Origin: an uncultured Stenotrophomonas sp.
GTDB taxonomy: Bacteria; Pseudomonadota; Gammaproteobacteria; Xanthomonadales; Xanthomonadaceae
DNA: 64,000 bases
Direction of reading: 5' to 3'
NCBI RefSeq assembly: GCF_913778665.1
Contig: NZ_CAJYVQ010000006.1
Span: 62,001 to 126,000, forward strand
Below, piece by piece: positions 30,199 through 40,316 of this stretch (position 1 is the stretch's first letter; the number at the start of each line of letters is the position of its first letter). The notes below the pieces were generated by a model. It made no database searches and was not told where the DNA came from. It worked only from the letters and a program-made list of their open reading frames with translations. The position numbers and the translations under genes are program-made.

Positions 30199-31526
30199 TG
30201 GCGACGCTCGCCGCCACCCCGCTGGCCGCGGAAGGGCGCCCCTGGCGGCGCGCCCTGCTGTGGCTGGCCCTGCTGGGCCCGTTCTTCTTCGCCAGCTATG
30301 GCTTTGCCAACTGGATGGCCGGTCGCCATGCCGAACTGCCGGTGATGGCGTTCGCCTGGGAGACCCGCATTCCGTTCGTGCCGTGGACGATCGTGCCCTA
30401 CTGGTCGATCGACCTGTTCTACGCGGTCTCCTTCTTCCTGTGCCGGCAACGGTTGGAGCTGGACCGGCATGCGCTGCGGCTGTTCAGTGCACAGCTGATC
30501 GCCGTGAGCTGCTTCCTGCTGTGGCCGCTGCGCTTCAGCTTCGAGCGGCCGGAGATCGGCGGCGTGTTCGGTTGGCTGTTCGATGTGCTGCTAGGCTTCG
30601 ACAAGCCGTTCAACCAGGCGCCATCGCTGCACATCGTGCTGCTGATCGTGCTGTGGGTGAAGTTCGCGCAGTACCTGCACGGCGTGTGGCGCTGGGTGCT
30701 GCATGTGTGGGCGCTGCTGATCGGCGTCTCGGTGCTGACGACGTTCCAGCACCATTTCATCGACATCCCGACCGGGCTGCTGGCCGGGTGGCTGTGCGTG
30801 TGGCTGTGGCCGGAGCAGGGCACGCCACCGTTGCGGGCCTGGCGCACCGTGCGTGATGCCAAACGGTGGCGATTGGCAGCGCTGTACCTACTGGGGGCCG
30901 CCGTATTGCTGGTGCCGGTGGTGCTTCTGCGTGGCGCAGCGCTGTGGCTGCTGTGGCCGGTGGTGTCGCTGCTGCTGGTGGCGCTTGCCTATGCCGGGCT
31001 GGGTACGGCGGTGTTCCAGAAGCGCGCCGATGGTCGCTTGACGATGGCGGCACGCTGGCTGCTGGCTCCATATCTGGCGGCAGCGTGGATCAACTCACGG
31101 CTATGGACCCGGCGCGCGGCGCAGCCAGTGCCGGTGCTGGATGGCGTGTGGCTGGGCCGGATTCCCTGCACGGCGTTGCCGACACCTTTGGGGGGCGTGG
31201 TCGATGCCTGCGCCGAGCTGTCCTGCTGCGCGCCGGGTGCGGCGTACGCCGGTGTGCCGATGCTGGACCTGGTGGTGCCGGAACCGGAGCAGCTGCGCGA
31301 GGCTGCCGAGGCCATCGCGCGCCTGCGGGCGCAGGGGCCGTTGCTGGTGTGCTGTGCACTGGGCTATTCGCGCAGTTCGGCCAGCGTGGCGACCTGGTTG
31401 CTGCGCAGCGGTCGTGCGGCGGATGCCGATGCGGCGGTGGCGATCGTGCGTGCCGCGCGTCCGGGCATCGTGCTGGGCAAGGCGCACCTGCGCGCGATCA
31501 CCGTCGCCGCCGGAGACCCTGCATGA
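30198..31526 (+). CDS. PAP2 membrane phosphatase fused to dual-specificity phosphatase, YnbD-like
   Basis: This 442-aa membrane protein has an N-terminal PAP2-like part with about six membrane segments. Catalytic-type motifs are NQAPSLHIVLL and HHFIDIPTGLLAGW. The C-terminal cytoplasmic dual-specificity phosphatase domain has the Cys-x5-Arg loop in LLVCCALGYSRSSA. Both domains could dephosphorylate lipids; some DUSP proteins act on phosphatidylglycerophosphate (mitochondrial PTPMT1), so it may remove the phosphate left after the CDP-alcohol transferase step. ATG at 30198 shares its A with the upstream stop; an in-frame GTG one codon earlier is less likely. Its stop overlaps the next start (ATGA). 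Confidence 0.82.
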   Translation: MATLAATPLAAEGRPWRRALLWLALLGPFFFASYGFANWMAGRHAELPVMAFAWETRIPFVPWTIVPYWSIDLFYAVSFFLCRQRLELDRHALRLFSAQLIAVSCFLLWPLRFSFERPEIGGVFGWLFDVLLGFDKPFNQAPSLHIVLLIVLWVKFAQYLHGVWRWVLHVWALLIGVSVLTTFQHHFIDIPTGLLAGWLCVWLWPEQGTPPLRAWRTVRDAKRWRLAALYLLGAAVLLVPVVLLRGAALWLLWPVVSLLLVALAYAGLGTAVFQKRADGRLTMAARWLLAPYLAAAWINSRLWTRRAAQPVPVLDGVWLGRIPCTALPTPLGGVVDACAELSCCAPGAAYAGVPMLDLVVPEPEQLREAAEAIARLRAQGPLLVCCALGYSRSSASVATWLLRSGRAADADAAVAIVRAARPGIVLGKAHLRAITVAAGDPA

Positions 31527-31960
31527 GCACGACGCCTGACATCGCGGCCATGCAGCTGCTGCTGCGGCAGGGGCGTTGGCCGGCAAGCCTGTCGCTGGGG
31601 CTGGTGCTGGTGGCGTTGCTGCTGCTCGGCATCGAGCCGGGGCTGGCGATGCTTGCCGCCGGCCTGTTGCTGCTCAGCGTGGTGGCAGGAGTCGCCCAGG
31701 CCTATCACGCGTGGCGGGTGGCACTCGATGCCAGCCTGCTGCAGCTGCTGCGCGATGAAGGCTTGAAGGACGAGGCCGCGGCGCAACGCATCGACCGGCT
31801 GCTGCATGACTGCGGCCTGCGCCGCACGCCGGGCGCGGAACCGCCGCGGGGCTGGGAGCTGCGCTGGTCCGGCATGCGTCGTCTGCTGCTGCGCCAGTAC
31901 CTGCTGACGGCGGTGCAGCTGGTGCTGGTGTTGCTGGCTGTGCTGTGGCCGCAGACGTGA
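31523..31960 (+). CDS. small membrane protein of the lipid cluster, unknown
   Basis: The 145-aa product (MSTTPDIAAMQLLLRQGRWP) starts inside the upstream stop (ATGA overlap), so it is translationally coupled. It has two adjacent N-terminal membrane segments (SLGLVLVALLLLGI, LAMLAAGLLLLSVVAGVAQA), a cytoplasmic middle with charged helices (RDEGLKDEAAAQRIDRLLHD) and a C-terminal membrane segment (LLTAVQLVLVLLAVLW). I do not recognise a family. Its position suggests a subunit or scaffold of the lipid pathway. Confidence 0.75.
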   Translation: MSTTPDIAAMQLLLRQGRWPASLSLGLVLVALLLLGIEPGLAMLAAGLLLLSVVAGVAQAYHAWRVALDASLLQLLRDEGLKDEAAAQRIDRLLHDCGLRRTPGAEPPRGWELRWSGMRRLLLRQYLLTAVQLVLVLLAVLWPQT

Positions 31961-31973
31961 ACGGGAGAGATGG

Positions 31974-32603
31974 ATGTTCGCCGAACTGATTGCCCGCGCC
32001 TGCAGTGGCGCGATCCATGTGGTGACCGGCGCGCGCGCGCTGTGGCTCGGCTGCGCGCCGTCCAGCGAGCACCGCGTCTACTACGGCAACCACGCCAGCC
32101 ATGGTGACTTCGTGCTGATCTGGTCCTCGATGCCACCGGCCCTGCGCCGCCAGGTGCGCCCGGTGGCGGCGGCCGAGTACTGGCAGCGCGATGGCCTGCG
32201 CCGCTACCTGATCGACGCGGTATTCAACGGCGTGCTGGTCGAGCGCGAATCCGGGCATCGCCAGCAGGATCCGTTGCAGGTGCTGCGCGAAGCGGTCGAT
32301 GAAGGCTGTTCACTGATCCTGTTCCCGGAAGGCACGCGCAATGTCGGCGACGAGCCGCTGCTGCCGTTCAAGAGCGGCATCTACCATCTGGCGCGGCAGC
32401 GGCCGGAACTGGAATTCGTGCCGGTGTGGATCGACAACCTGAAGCGGGTGATGCCCAAAGGCCGGTTCCTGCCGCTGCCACTGCTGTGCACGGCCACCTT
32501 CGGCACGCCGTTGCGCCTGCAGGCCGATGAGGACAAGGCCGCATTCCTGGCGCGCAGCCGGCAGGCGCTGCTGGAGCTGGCGCCGAACGGAGGGCGCGCA
32601 TGA
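31974..32603 (+). CDS. 1-acyl-sn-glycerol-3-phosphate acyltransferase-like enzyme (PlsC family)
   Basis: This 209-aa protein has the PlsC acyltransferase motifs: H-x4-D in NHASHGDFVLIW and the phosphate-binding FPEGTRN. It is shorter than E. coli PlsC (245 aa) and has no strong membrane span, so it may be peripheral. A GGGAGAG ribosome binding site precedes the ATG at 31974. Its stop overlaps the CDP-diglyceride synthetase start (ATGA-type overlap at 32600-32603). It could supply phosphatidate, or acylate an unusual intermediate, for the cluster. Confidence 0.85.
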   Translation: MFAELIARACSGAIHVVTGARALWLGCAPSSEHRVYYGNHASHGDFVLIWSSMPPALRRQVRPVAAAEYWQRDGLRRYLIDAVFNGVLVERESGHRQQDPLQVLREAVDEGCSLILFPEGTRNVGDEPLLPFKSGIYHLARQRPELEFVPVWIDNLKRVMPKGRFLPLPLLCTATFGTPLRLQADEDKAAFLARSRQALLELAPNGGRA

Positions 32604-33595
32604 GTTTCCTGATCGATGTTTCTGGCGACCTGGCATCCCAGAGCGTGGGCCAGCAGACCGGCCTGTTGTTCGCCGGCATCGGTGCGGTGCTGGTGCTGGC
32701 CACGCTGGTGGCCGAGACCCTGCGCTGGCGCCAGCGCGGGCAGCCCAGCGCGGTCATCGCCAACCTGGTGTCACGCATCCGCGCGTGGTGGGTGATGGCG
32801 ATCGTGGTCGGGCTGGCGCTGTTCTTCGGCCGCGCCGGCGTGATCGTGCTGTTCGCGATCATCTCGCTGTTCGCGCTGCGCGAGTTCATCACCCTGGCGC
32901 CGACGCGCTCGGGTGATTACTACGCACTGCTGGCGGCGTTCTACATTGTGCTGCCGTGGCAGTACTACCTGGTCTGGATCGACTGGTATGGCATGTACAC
33001 GCTGCTGATTCCGGTCTACGCGTTCCTGTTCCTGCCGATCCTTTCGACCATCGGCGGTGATACCACGCACTACCTGGAGCGGACGGCCAAGGTGCAGTGG
33101 GGGCTGATGATCTGCGTGTTCTGCATTTCGCATGTGCCGCTGCTGCTGAACCTGCACGTGCCCGGCCATGATCCGGCGCGCAACGTGCTGCTGTTCGCCT
33201 TCCTGGTCATCGTGGTGCAGTCCTCGGACGTGCTGCAGTACATCTGGGGCAAGCTGCTGGGCAAGCACCTGATCGCACCGAAGCTGTCGCCGTCGAAGAC
33301 GGTGGAAGGGTTCGTCGGCGGTGTGCTCAGTGCGAGCGCGCTGGGCGCGGCATTGTGGTGGATCACCCCGTTCACGCCGCTGCAGGCGTTCGGCCTGTCG
33401 CTGCTGATCAACCTGATGGGATTCTGGGGCGGCCTGGTGATGTCGGCGATCAAGCGCGACCGTGGCATCAAGGACTGGGGCCACATGATCGAGGGCCACG
33501 GCGGCATGCTCGACCGGCTGGATTCGGTGTGCTTCGCCGCACCGGTGTTCTTCCATGTGGTGCGGTATTACTGGAAGGCGGGCGGGGGGAGCTGA
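32600..33595 (+). CDS. phosphatidate cytidylyltransferase (CdsA-like), YnbB-like
   Basis: This 331-aa integral-membrane enzyme is predicted to convert phosphatidate and CTP to CDP-diacylglycerol. The family signature is complete: SAIKRDRGIKDWG then GHGGMLDRLDS, with LSPSKTVEGFVGG before it. About eight membrane segments are visible. As the sixth gene of the cluster it is presumably a second, dedicated CdsA whose product feeds the variant CDP-alcohol transferase. The primary cdsA would be elsewhere. Confidence 0.88.
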   Translation: MSFLIDVSGDLASQSVGQQTGLLFAGIGAVLVLATLVAETLRWRQRGQPSAVIANLVSRIRAWWVMAIVVGLALFFGRAGVIVLFAIISLFALREFITLAPTRSGDYYALLAAFYIVLPWQYYLVWIDWYGMYTLLIPVYAFLFLPILSTIGGDTTHYLERTAKVQWGLMICVFCISHVPLLLNLHVPGHDPARNVLLFAFLVIVVQSSDVLQYIWGKLLGKHLIAPKLSPSKTVEGFVGGVLSASALGAALWWITPFTPLQAFGLSLLINLMGFWGGLVMSAIKRDRGIKDWGHMIEGHGGMLDRLDSVCFAAPVFFHVVRYYWKAGGGS

Positions 33596-33656
33596 TTGCA
33601 CCGCGCTTTCAGCCACGCATGGCGCGGATCTACCGGAGTGGCATTGATCCGCGTCT

Positions 33657-33680
33657 GTAGAGCCGAGCCACGCTCGATCT
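33657..33680. repeat. SMAG-type element
   Basis: GTAGAGCCGAGCCACGCTCG at 33657-33676, 62 bp after the end of the lipid cluster, is a GTAG-headed imperfect palindrome of the SMAG type. It also lies close to the convergent fis-like gene end. Confidence 0.7.
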
Positions 33681-33701
33681 CAACAACGCCGGTATCGGCG
33701 C

Positions 33702-34866
<1,165 letters not shown>

Positions 34867-34908
34867 GCTCAGGACGCGGGCTCGGATCCAGCGCTCATTC
34901 AACCATGA

Positions 34909-35829
34909 TCAGGCGCGGCGCACGCCGGTGATGCGCATCCAGTCGCCGTCCTGGGTGGCCTGCAGGTCGTCGAACCATGCCGCGTAGCGTTGCAGCAGTT
35001 CGCCTTCCTGGCCATGCAGAATGCCGGACAGGGCGATGCGGCCACCGCTGGCCACACGCGCGGCCAGCAGTTCGGCCAGTGCATCCAGTGCCGAGGCGAG
35101 GATGTTGGCGACCACGATCGGATAGGTCGCGACTGGTTCGTCCTGCGGCAGGTAGACGTGCATGCGCGGCTGCTCGCCGTTGCGCTCGGCATTGTCGGCG
35201 GTGGCGACCAGGGCCTGCGGATCGTTGTCCACGCCGATGGCCTCAGCGGCGCCCAGCTTCAGCGCGGCAAGCGCAAGGATGCCGGAGCCGCAGCCGAAGT
35301 CGAGCACGCGCTGGCCCTGCAGCAGGCCGTCCACGGCCAGCTGGTCCAGCCAGCGCAGGCAGAGCGCGGTGGTCGGGTGGGTGCCCGAGCCGAACGCCAG
35401 GCCCGGGTCCAGCCGCACCACGGCGGCGTCGGCCGCCTGTGCGGCCTCCGGCAGTTCATGGTTCCACGGCACGATCCAGGTACGGCTGCCGAAATCCATC
35501 GGCTGGAACTGGTCCAGCCAGGCGCGTTCCCAGTCTTCGTCCTCGACCGCGCGGAAGCTGCCGCTGCTCCAGTCCAGCTCCGGGTCGAAGGACTCCAGTG
35601 CGGCCAACAGCAGCAGTGCATTGCTGTCGGCCGGGAACAGCGCGCTCAGCACCAGGGTGTCCCACAGCGGGGTCTCGCCCACGCCCGGCTCGAGGATGGC
35701 CTGTTCGTTGCTGGTATCGGCCTCGGCATCAAGCAGCGTGACGGCCAGTGCGCCGACGTCCTCCAGCGCATTCTCATAGCGGGGCTGGGTGGCTTCGGTG
35801 CAACGCAGGGTCAGTTCCAGGAACGGCAT
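34909..35829 (-). CDS. prmA: ribosomal protein L11 methyltransferase
   Basis: PrmA trimethylates ribosomal protein L11 using SAM. ATG at 35829 ([10 protein letters not shown]) gives 306 aa, the family norm. The N-terminal substrate-recognition domain is followed by the methyltransferase core with [19 protein letters not shown], the SAM motif [20 protein letters not shown] and [10 protein letters not shown]. Confidence 0.95.
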   Translation of the reverse strand: MPFLELTLRCTEATQPRYENALEDVGALAVTLLDAEADTSNEQAILEPGVGETPLWDTLVLSALFPADSNALLLLAALESFDPELDWSSGSFRAVEDEDWERAWLDQFQPMDFGSRTWIVPWNHELPEAAQAADAAVVRLDPGLAFGSGTHPTTALCLRWLDQLAVDGLLQGQRVLDFGCGSGILALAALKLGAAEAIGVDNDPQALVATADNAERNGEQPRMHVYLPQDEPVATYPIVVANILASALDALAELLAARVASGGRIALSGILHGQEGELLQRYAAWFDDLQATQDGDWMRITGVRRA

Positions 35830-35993
35830 GGCGGTGGGGGCAATCGCGGGAAAGGGGGCCATGCTAGACCATTGGGGCGTCTCCGTATCGCATGAGATGA
35901 CCCTTGGAGATGAACCAAGCCGGTTCAGCCAGGTCTGCCGGGCCTTGCTAAAATGTCTGCTTTACTGTGAGCCGTTACGCCCGACCGCTGCCG

Positions 35994-36959
35994 ATGGCCT
36001 TCGTTCCGACCCTCAAAACCTGGTTGTTCGTGCTGCCGGCGGTGGCCGTGCTGGGCGTGGCCGGGTATCGGGCCAGCGGACATATTCCGGCGCTGCCAGT
36101 GCCGTCGGCGGAGCTGCCGGCGACGGTAGCGTCCAGCGACAGCAGTGCGCCGCTGCCGGTGGTGCCGGAGGCGCTTGCACGCCGGCTGGCCACGTTTGAA
36201 CGCGGCAATGCGCTGCCCTCGGGCCTGCCGTTGGATCTGCGCGCCGACATCGAGGATGCGACCGATCTGTATGCCTACGCGCAGCGCCTGCGCGTGCAGG
36301 CCGACGAGGGCAACCACGAGGCGCGCTGGATGCTCAGCCGCGTCTACGACTATTGCGCCCAGTACGCCATCGATCCAGGCGGCTACCGGCTGGACAACAA
36401 CGTGCTGGCCGGGCTGGGCCTGACCGCCGCGCCGGCGATGGTGCAGGCACGTGAGCGCGTGGCGCAGCGCTGCGGTGGGTTCGTGCCCGGTGACAAGCTG
36501 GGCGCCGCGTTGGTGCTGGCCGAGCGCCGCAAGGCGGCCGCGCAGGGCAACCTGGCGGCGGAGGCTTCGTTGTTCGCCGAAGGTGAGCCGTTGCACGACA
36601 GCCCCGAGTACCGCCGTGATCTGGTCGAGCGGGTGCGGACCTCACGCGATCCGGAGGCCTTCATGGCCATTGCCCCGGGCATGGGCCTGCGCGCGGCGGG
36701 GGATCGCGCGTTCGATGGCCTGGTGGCGGGCGAGCAGCTGAGCGAGCTTGCATGGCGGCTTGCCGCCTGCGAACTCGGTCTACCGTGTGGTGCGGACAGT
36801 GTGCTGGTCAACGGTTTTTGTGCGAACGGAGGGATCTGTTCGCCGGATGGGACGCAGGATTTCCGGGATTTTGTGTATGACGCTGCGGTATCGCGGCAAG
36901 GTGCGGGGAAAATGAAGCAGTGGATCAAGCGATTGGTTGGAAAGAGGGACGGGCAATGA
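35994..36959 (+). CDS. hypothetical protein with N-terminal membrane anchor
   Basis: The product is about 321 aa (MAFVPTLKTWLFVLPAVAVL), with one N-terminal hydrophobic segment acting as anchor or signal, a linker, and an alpha-helical, Cys-containing body (YDYCAQYAID, AQRCGGF, AACELGLPC, GFCANGGICSPDG). The repeated short helices recall Sel1/TPR-like folds, but no clear repeat is seen. A GTG at 35967 is an alternative start. Its stop overlaps the next gene (ATGA). The function is unknown. Confidence 0.65.
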   Translation: MAFVPTLKTWLFVLPAVAVLGVAGYRASGHIPALPVPSAELPATVASSDSSAPLPVVPEALARRLATFERGNALPSGLPLDLRADIEDATDLYAYAQRLRVQADEGNHEARWMLSRVYDYCAQYAIDPGGYRLDNNVLAGLGLTAAPAMVQARERVAQRCGGFVPGDKLGAALVLAERRKAAAQGNLAAEASLFAEGEPLHDSPEYRRDLVERVRTSRDPEAFMAIAPGMGLRAAGDRAFDGLVAGEQLSELAWRLAACELGLPCGADSVLVNGFCANGGICSPDGTQDFRDFVYDAAVSRQGAGKMKQWIKRLVGKRDGQ

Positions 36960-37330
36960 ACTACCGTCGATTCCTGCATGGGGCCAAGTTCTGGTTCTGG
37001 GTGGCGCTGTTCGTTGCCTATTCGGCGGGCGCGGTCGGGTTGTTGATGATCGACACCTACGAAGATCGCTACCGGCATCTGTCGAAAGTGGAACTGACCA
37101 CGGTGAAGGCGCAGGAAGAAGTGCGCCGCGTGGGTGCCAGCCAGGTCGCGGCGGTCTATCGCGCGCAAAGTGGCATGCCGTTCACTTCGCTGCCGGCCGG
37201 CAGCACCTTCCAGGTGGTGTGGCCCGATGGTTCCACCGAAACCATGGTGATCGTCGATCCGAGCTCGCCCAACGGCGTTCGCCCGCTGGCGAATTCGCAG
37301 ATCCCGGCGCAGGCGGCCGACGCGCGCTGA
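36956..37330 (+). CDS. small membrane-anchored hypothetical protein
   Basis: The 124-aa product (MNYRRFLHGAKFWFWVALFV) starts within the stop of the upstream gene (ATGA), indicating translational coupling. One N-terminal membrane segment (FWVALFVAYSAGAVGLLMI) precedes a periplasmic domain with LPAGSTFQVVWPDGSTETMV. I do not recognise a family. The coupled pair probably acts together at the membrane. Confidence 0.65.
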   Translation: MNYRRFLHGAKFWFWVALFVAYSAGAVGLLMIDTYEDRYRHLSKVELTTVKAQEEVRRVGASQVAAVYRAQSGMPFTSLPAGSTFQVVWPDGSTETMVIVDPSSPNGVRPLANSQIPAQAADAR

Positions 37331-37340
37331 TCCTGCATCT

Positions 37341-37399
37341 GCAGAGCCGAGCCACGCTCGGCTGCTTTTCCAGCAGGCCGAGTGCGGGCGCGGCTCTAC
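37341..37399. repeat. SMAG-type inverted pair
   Basis: GCAGAGCCGAGCC...GGCTGC at 37341-37365 and, inverted, a copy whose minus strand begins GTAGAGCCGCGCCC at 37374-37399. The pair lies just before the bidirectional terminator. Confidence 0.75.
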
Positions 37400-37408
37400 A
37401 AAAACAAA

Positions 37409-37435
37409 AAAGGGCGGGGAAATCCCCGCCCTTTT
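37409..37435. terminator. bidirectional rho-independent terminator before accC
   Basis: AAGGGCGGGG-AAAT-CCCCGCCCTT at 37410-37433 is a perfect 10-bp stem flanked by an A-run on the left and TTTT on the right. It serves the convergent hypothetical pair (plus) and accC (minus). Confidence 0.9.
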
Positions 37436-37457
37436 CATGTCCCGCACTGGCTGCCGA

Positions 37458-38825
37458 TCAGGTCAGAGCAATCGGCTTGTTCTTGCGCTCGGCAAGACGC
37501 TTTTCCAGGTAATGGATGTTCTGGCCGCCGGCCTGGAAGCCCTTGTCACGCATGATCCGCTGCTGCAGCGCGATGTTGGTCTTGATGCCATCGACCACCA
37601 TTTCGCTCAGCGCCACCCGCATGCGGGCAATGGCGGTGTCGCGGTCCGGGCCGTGCACGATCAGCTTGCCGATCATCGAGTCGTAGTTCGACGGCACGCG
37701 GTAGCCACTGTAGATGTGGGTGTCCACGCGCACGCCGGGGCCGCCCGGCGGATGGAATCCGGTGATGGTGCCCGGGCTCGGCACGAAGGTTTCAGCGTCT
37801 TCGGCATTGATGCGGCACTCGATCGCGTGGCCGGTCAGCACCACGTCGCTCTGCTTGATCGACAGCTTCTGGCCGGCGGCGATCTTCAGCTGCTCGGCCA
37901 CCAGGTCAATGCCGGTGACCATTTCGGTGACCGGATGCTCCACCTGGATGCGGGTATTCATTTCGATGAAGTAGAAGCGGCCGTCCTCGTACAGGAACTC
38001 GAAGGTGCCGGCACCACGGTAGCCGATGCGGATGCAGGCTTCAGTGCACACCTTGCCGATCTGCTCGCGCTGCTCGGCAGTGATGCCCGGCGCCGGTGCT
38101 TCTTCCACCACCTTCTGGTGGCGGCGCTGCATCGAGCAGTCGCGCTCGCCAAGGTGGATGGCGTTGCCCTGGCCGTCGGCCAGCACCTGGATTTCCACGT
38201 GGCGCGGATTCTCCAGGAACTTCTCCATGTAGACCTCGCCATTGCCGAACGCGGCCTTGGCCTCGCTCTTGGTGGTTTCGATCGAGGTCTTCAGCGAGGC
38301 TTCGGCGTGCACCACGCGCATGCCGCGGCCGCCACCGCCACCGGCCGCCTTGATGATGACCGGGTAGCCGATCTCACGGGCGATCTTGGTGTTGGCGACG
38401 ATGTCTTCGCCCAGCGGGCCGCCCGAACCGGGCACGCACGGCACCCCGGCCGACTTCATCGCGCGGATGGCTTCGACCTTGTCGCCCATCATGCGGATGG
38501 TGTCGGCCTTGGGGCCGATGAAGATGAAGCCGGACTCTTCCACGCGCTCGGCGAAGTCGGCGTTCTCCGACAGGAAGCCGTAGCCCGGGTGGATCGCCTG
38601 CGCGTCGGTGACTTCAGCGGCGGCGATCAGCGCAGGAATGTTGAGGTAGCTCTGCGGCGACGGCGCCGGGCCGATGCAGACCGACTCGTCGGCCATGGCC
38701 ACGTGCTTGAGGTTGCGGTCGACCGTGGAATGTACGGCCACCGTGCGGATGCCGAGGGTATGGCACGCGCGCAGGATGCGCAGCGCGATTTCCCCTCGGT
38801 TGGCGATGACGACTTTGTCGAGCAT
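37458..38825 (-). CDS. accC: acetyl-CoA carboxylase biotin carboxylase subunit
   Basis: AccC carboxylates biotin on AccB with ATP and bicarbonate, the first half-reaction of fatty-acid synthesis. The 455-aa ATP-grasp protein starts [20 protein letters not shown] and contains [34 protein letters not shown] and [19 protein letters not shown]. Length is normal. It follows accB by 10 bp. Confidence 0.98.
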   Translation of the reverse strand: MLDKVVIANRGEIALRILRACHTLGIRTVAVHSTVDRNLKHVAMADESVCIGPAPSPQSYLNIPALIAAAEVTDAQAIHPGYGFLSENADFAERVEESGFIFIGPKADTIRMMGDKVEAIRAMKSAGVPCVPGSGGPLGEDIVANTKIAREIGYPVIIKAAGGGGGRGMRVVHAEASLKTSIETTKSEAKAAFGNGEVYMEKFLENPRHVEIQVLADGQGNAIHLGERDCSMQRRHQKVVEEAPAPGITAEQREQIGKVCTEACIRIGYRGAGTFEFLYEDGRFYFIEMNTRIQVEHPVTEMVTGIDLVAEQLKIAAGQKLSIKQSDVVLTGHAIECRINAEDAETFVPSPGTITGFHPPGGPGVRVDTHIYSGYRVPSNYDSMIGKLIVHGPDRDTAIARMRVALSEMVVDGIKTNIALQQRIMRDKGFQAGGQNIHYLEKRLAERKNKPIALT

Positions 38826-38835
38826 GGCGTGCCCC

Positions 38836-39315
38836 TCAGCCGATCACGAACAGCGGCTGGTCGAATTCCACCGGCTGGCCGTTCTCGCCGAGGATGGCGA
38901 CGATGGTGCCGGACTTGTCGGCCTCGATCGGGTTGAACATCTTCATTGCTTCGATGATGGCCAGGGTCTCGCCTTCCTTGACCTGCTGGCCAACGCTGAC
39001 GAAAGCCGGCTTGTCCGGAGCGGACGAGGCATAGAAGGTGCCCACCATCGGCGAGCGCAGAACGTGGCCTTCCGGCAGTGCCGGGCCCGGCTTGGCGGTG
39101 CCGCCGGTGGAGGCTTCGGTCGGCGACTGCATCGGCATTGCCTGCGGCGCCGGGGCGGCCGGAGCGGCGTACACCGGGGCGGAGACGGGGGCGGCATAGC
39201 CGGCTACCGGGGCGCGCGACAGGCGCACCGACTCTTCGCCTTCCTTGATTTCGATTTCAGCCAGGTTCGACTCTTCCAGCAGGTCGATCAGTTTCTTGAT
39301 TTTGCGGAGATCCAT
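38836..39315 (-). CDS. accB: acetyl-CoA carboxylase biotin carboxyl carrier protein
   Basis: This 159-aa carrier has the N-terminal [20 protein letters not shown], an Ala/Pro-rich swinging linker and a C-terminal biotinyl domain with the acceptor Lys in [12 protein letters not shown]. It works with AccC, encoded 10 bp downstream, in the cytoplasm. An LprI-like gene lies 53 bp upstream on the same strand. Confidence 0.98.
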   Translation of the reverse strand: MDLRKIKKLIDLLEESNLAEIEIKEGEESVRLSRAPVAGYAAPVSAPVYAAPAAPAPQAMPMQSPTEASTGGTAKPGPALPEGHVLRSPMVGTFYASSAPDKPAFVSVGQQVKEGETLAIIEAMKMFNPIEADKSGTIVAILGENGQPVEFDQPLFVIG

Positions 39316-39368
39316 GGTGGCCTCTTTGCTCTAGATGTCAGTGTGGTGGAAAGCGCGTCGCGCTCGGG

Positions 39369-39788
39369 TCAAAGCAGTTCGTAGAACTCGCGCAGCTGCC
39401 GCGTACGGTCGCGCGCGAGGGTGATCAGGCAGCGCATCTGTGCGCCGTTGCGGGCGGTGCCGTCGGAATTGAGGGCATAGACCGCGTTGCAGTCATGGTC
39501 GCGCAGCTGCATCCAGGCGCGCTGGGCAAGCACCAGCTGCTGCTCGGCATCGCCGCAGTAGCTGCATGCGCCGCCTTTGGCGGGCGTGCGCAGCTGGCGA
39601 CGAGCCTGTGCGTACACCATATTGAGTTCTGCGTCGGCGGCTGCGGCCACGTCCGAGGCGCACAGGTCGCTCTCCATCGTGGTGGCAGGATGGGCGCAGT
39701 CGATGCCTTCGTCCTTGCGGTCGAACGCTGCGGCGGCACCGCACAGGCCGGCCCACAGCAGGGTGCTGGCAAGCACGCGCGGCAGCAT
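39369..39788 (-). CDS. periplasmic LprI/DUF1311-like protein
   Basis: The 139-aa product begins MLPRVLASTLLWAGLCGAAA, a signal peptide, followed by an LprI-like domain with paired Cys (IDCAHPATTMESDLCASD, ACSYCGD, MRCL) and QRAWMQLRDHDCNAVYAL. Relatives include lysozyme-inhibitor-type proteins, but that activity cannot be assumed. ATG at 39788 is 2 bp after the aroQ stop, so it is translationally coupled inside the aroQ-accBC run, an unexpected place for a secreted protein. Confidence 0.75.
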   Translation of the reverse strand: MLPRVLASTLLWAGLCGAAAAFDRKDEGIDCAHPATTMESDLCASDVAAAADAELNMVYAQARRQLRTPAKGGACSYCGDAEQQLVLAQRAWMQLRDHDCNAVYALNSDGTARNGAQMRCLITLARDRTRQLREFYELL

Positions 39789-39790
39789 CT

Positions 39791-40240
39791 TCACGCGGTG
39801 GCCGCCTGTACCCGCAGCAGCGCCGCATCCATCGCGTAGCGGTAGCTGTCGGCACCGAAGCCGCACACCACGCCCACTGCCTTGTCACTGAAGTAGCTGT
39901 GCTGGCGGAATGGTTCGCGGGTATGCGGGTTGGAGAGGTGAATCTCGATGAACGGCAGCGCCACCGCCGCCAGCGCGTCGCGCAGGGCGACCGAGGTGTG
40001 AGTGAAGGCGGCGGGGTTGATCAAGATGAAAGCGGTTTCGTCGTTGCGCGCGGCCTGCACGCGGTCCACCAGCACATGCTCAGCGTTGGACTGCAGGCTC
40101 TCCACGACGTGCCCGGCGGCGCCCGCCTGCGCAGTCAGGGCCTGGTCGATGTCGGCCAGCGTGGTGTGGCCGTAGACCTCCGGCTCGCGGGTGCCGAGCA
40201 GGTTGAGGTTGGGGCCGTGCAGGACCAGCAGCTTCGCCAT
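39791..40240 (-). CDS. aroQ: type II 3-dehydroquinate dehydratase
   Basis: AroQ dehydrates 3-dehydroquinate in the shikimate pathway as a dodecamer. The 149-aa product has the family motifs [21 protein letters not shown] (Tyr lid), [19 protein letters not shown] and [18 protein letters not shown] (catalytic His). It heads the aroQ-lprI-like-accB-accC run. Confidence 0.97.
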   Translation of the reverse strand: MAKLLVLHGPNLNLLGTREPEVYGHTTLADIDQALTAQAGAAGHVVESLQSNAEHVLVDRVQAARNDETAFILINPAAFTHTSVALRDALAAVALPFIEIHLSNPHTREPFRQHSYFSDKAVGVVCGFGADSYRYAMDAALLRVQAATA

Positions 40241-40316
40241 GGGATCCGGAAGACGGGAAAGGGCGGCAGTCTGGCGGAAGCGGCGGATGCTGTCCAGTTC
40301 GGCGAAGTTTACCGCG

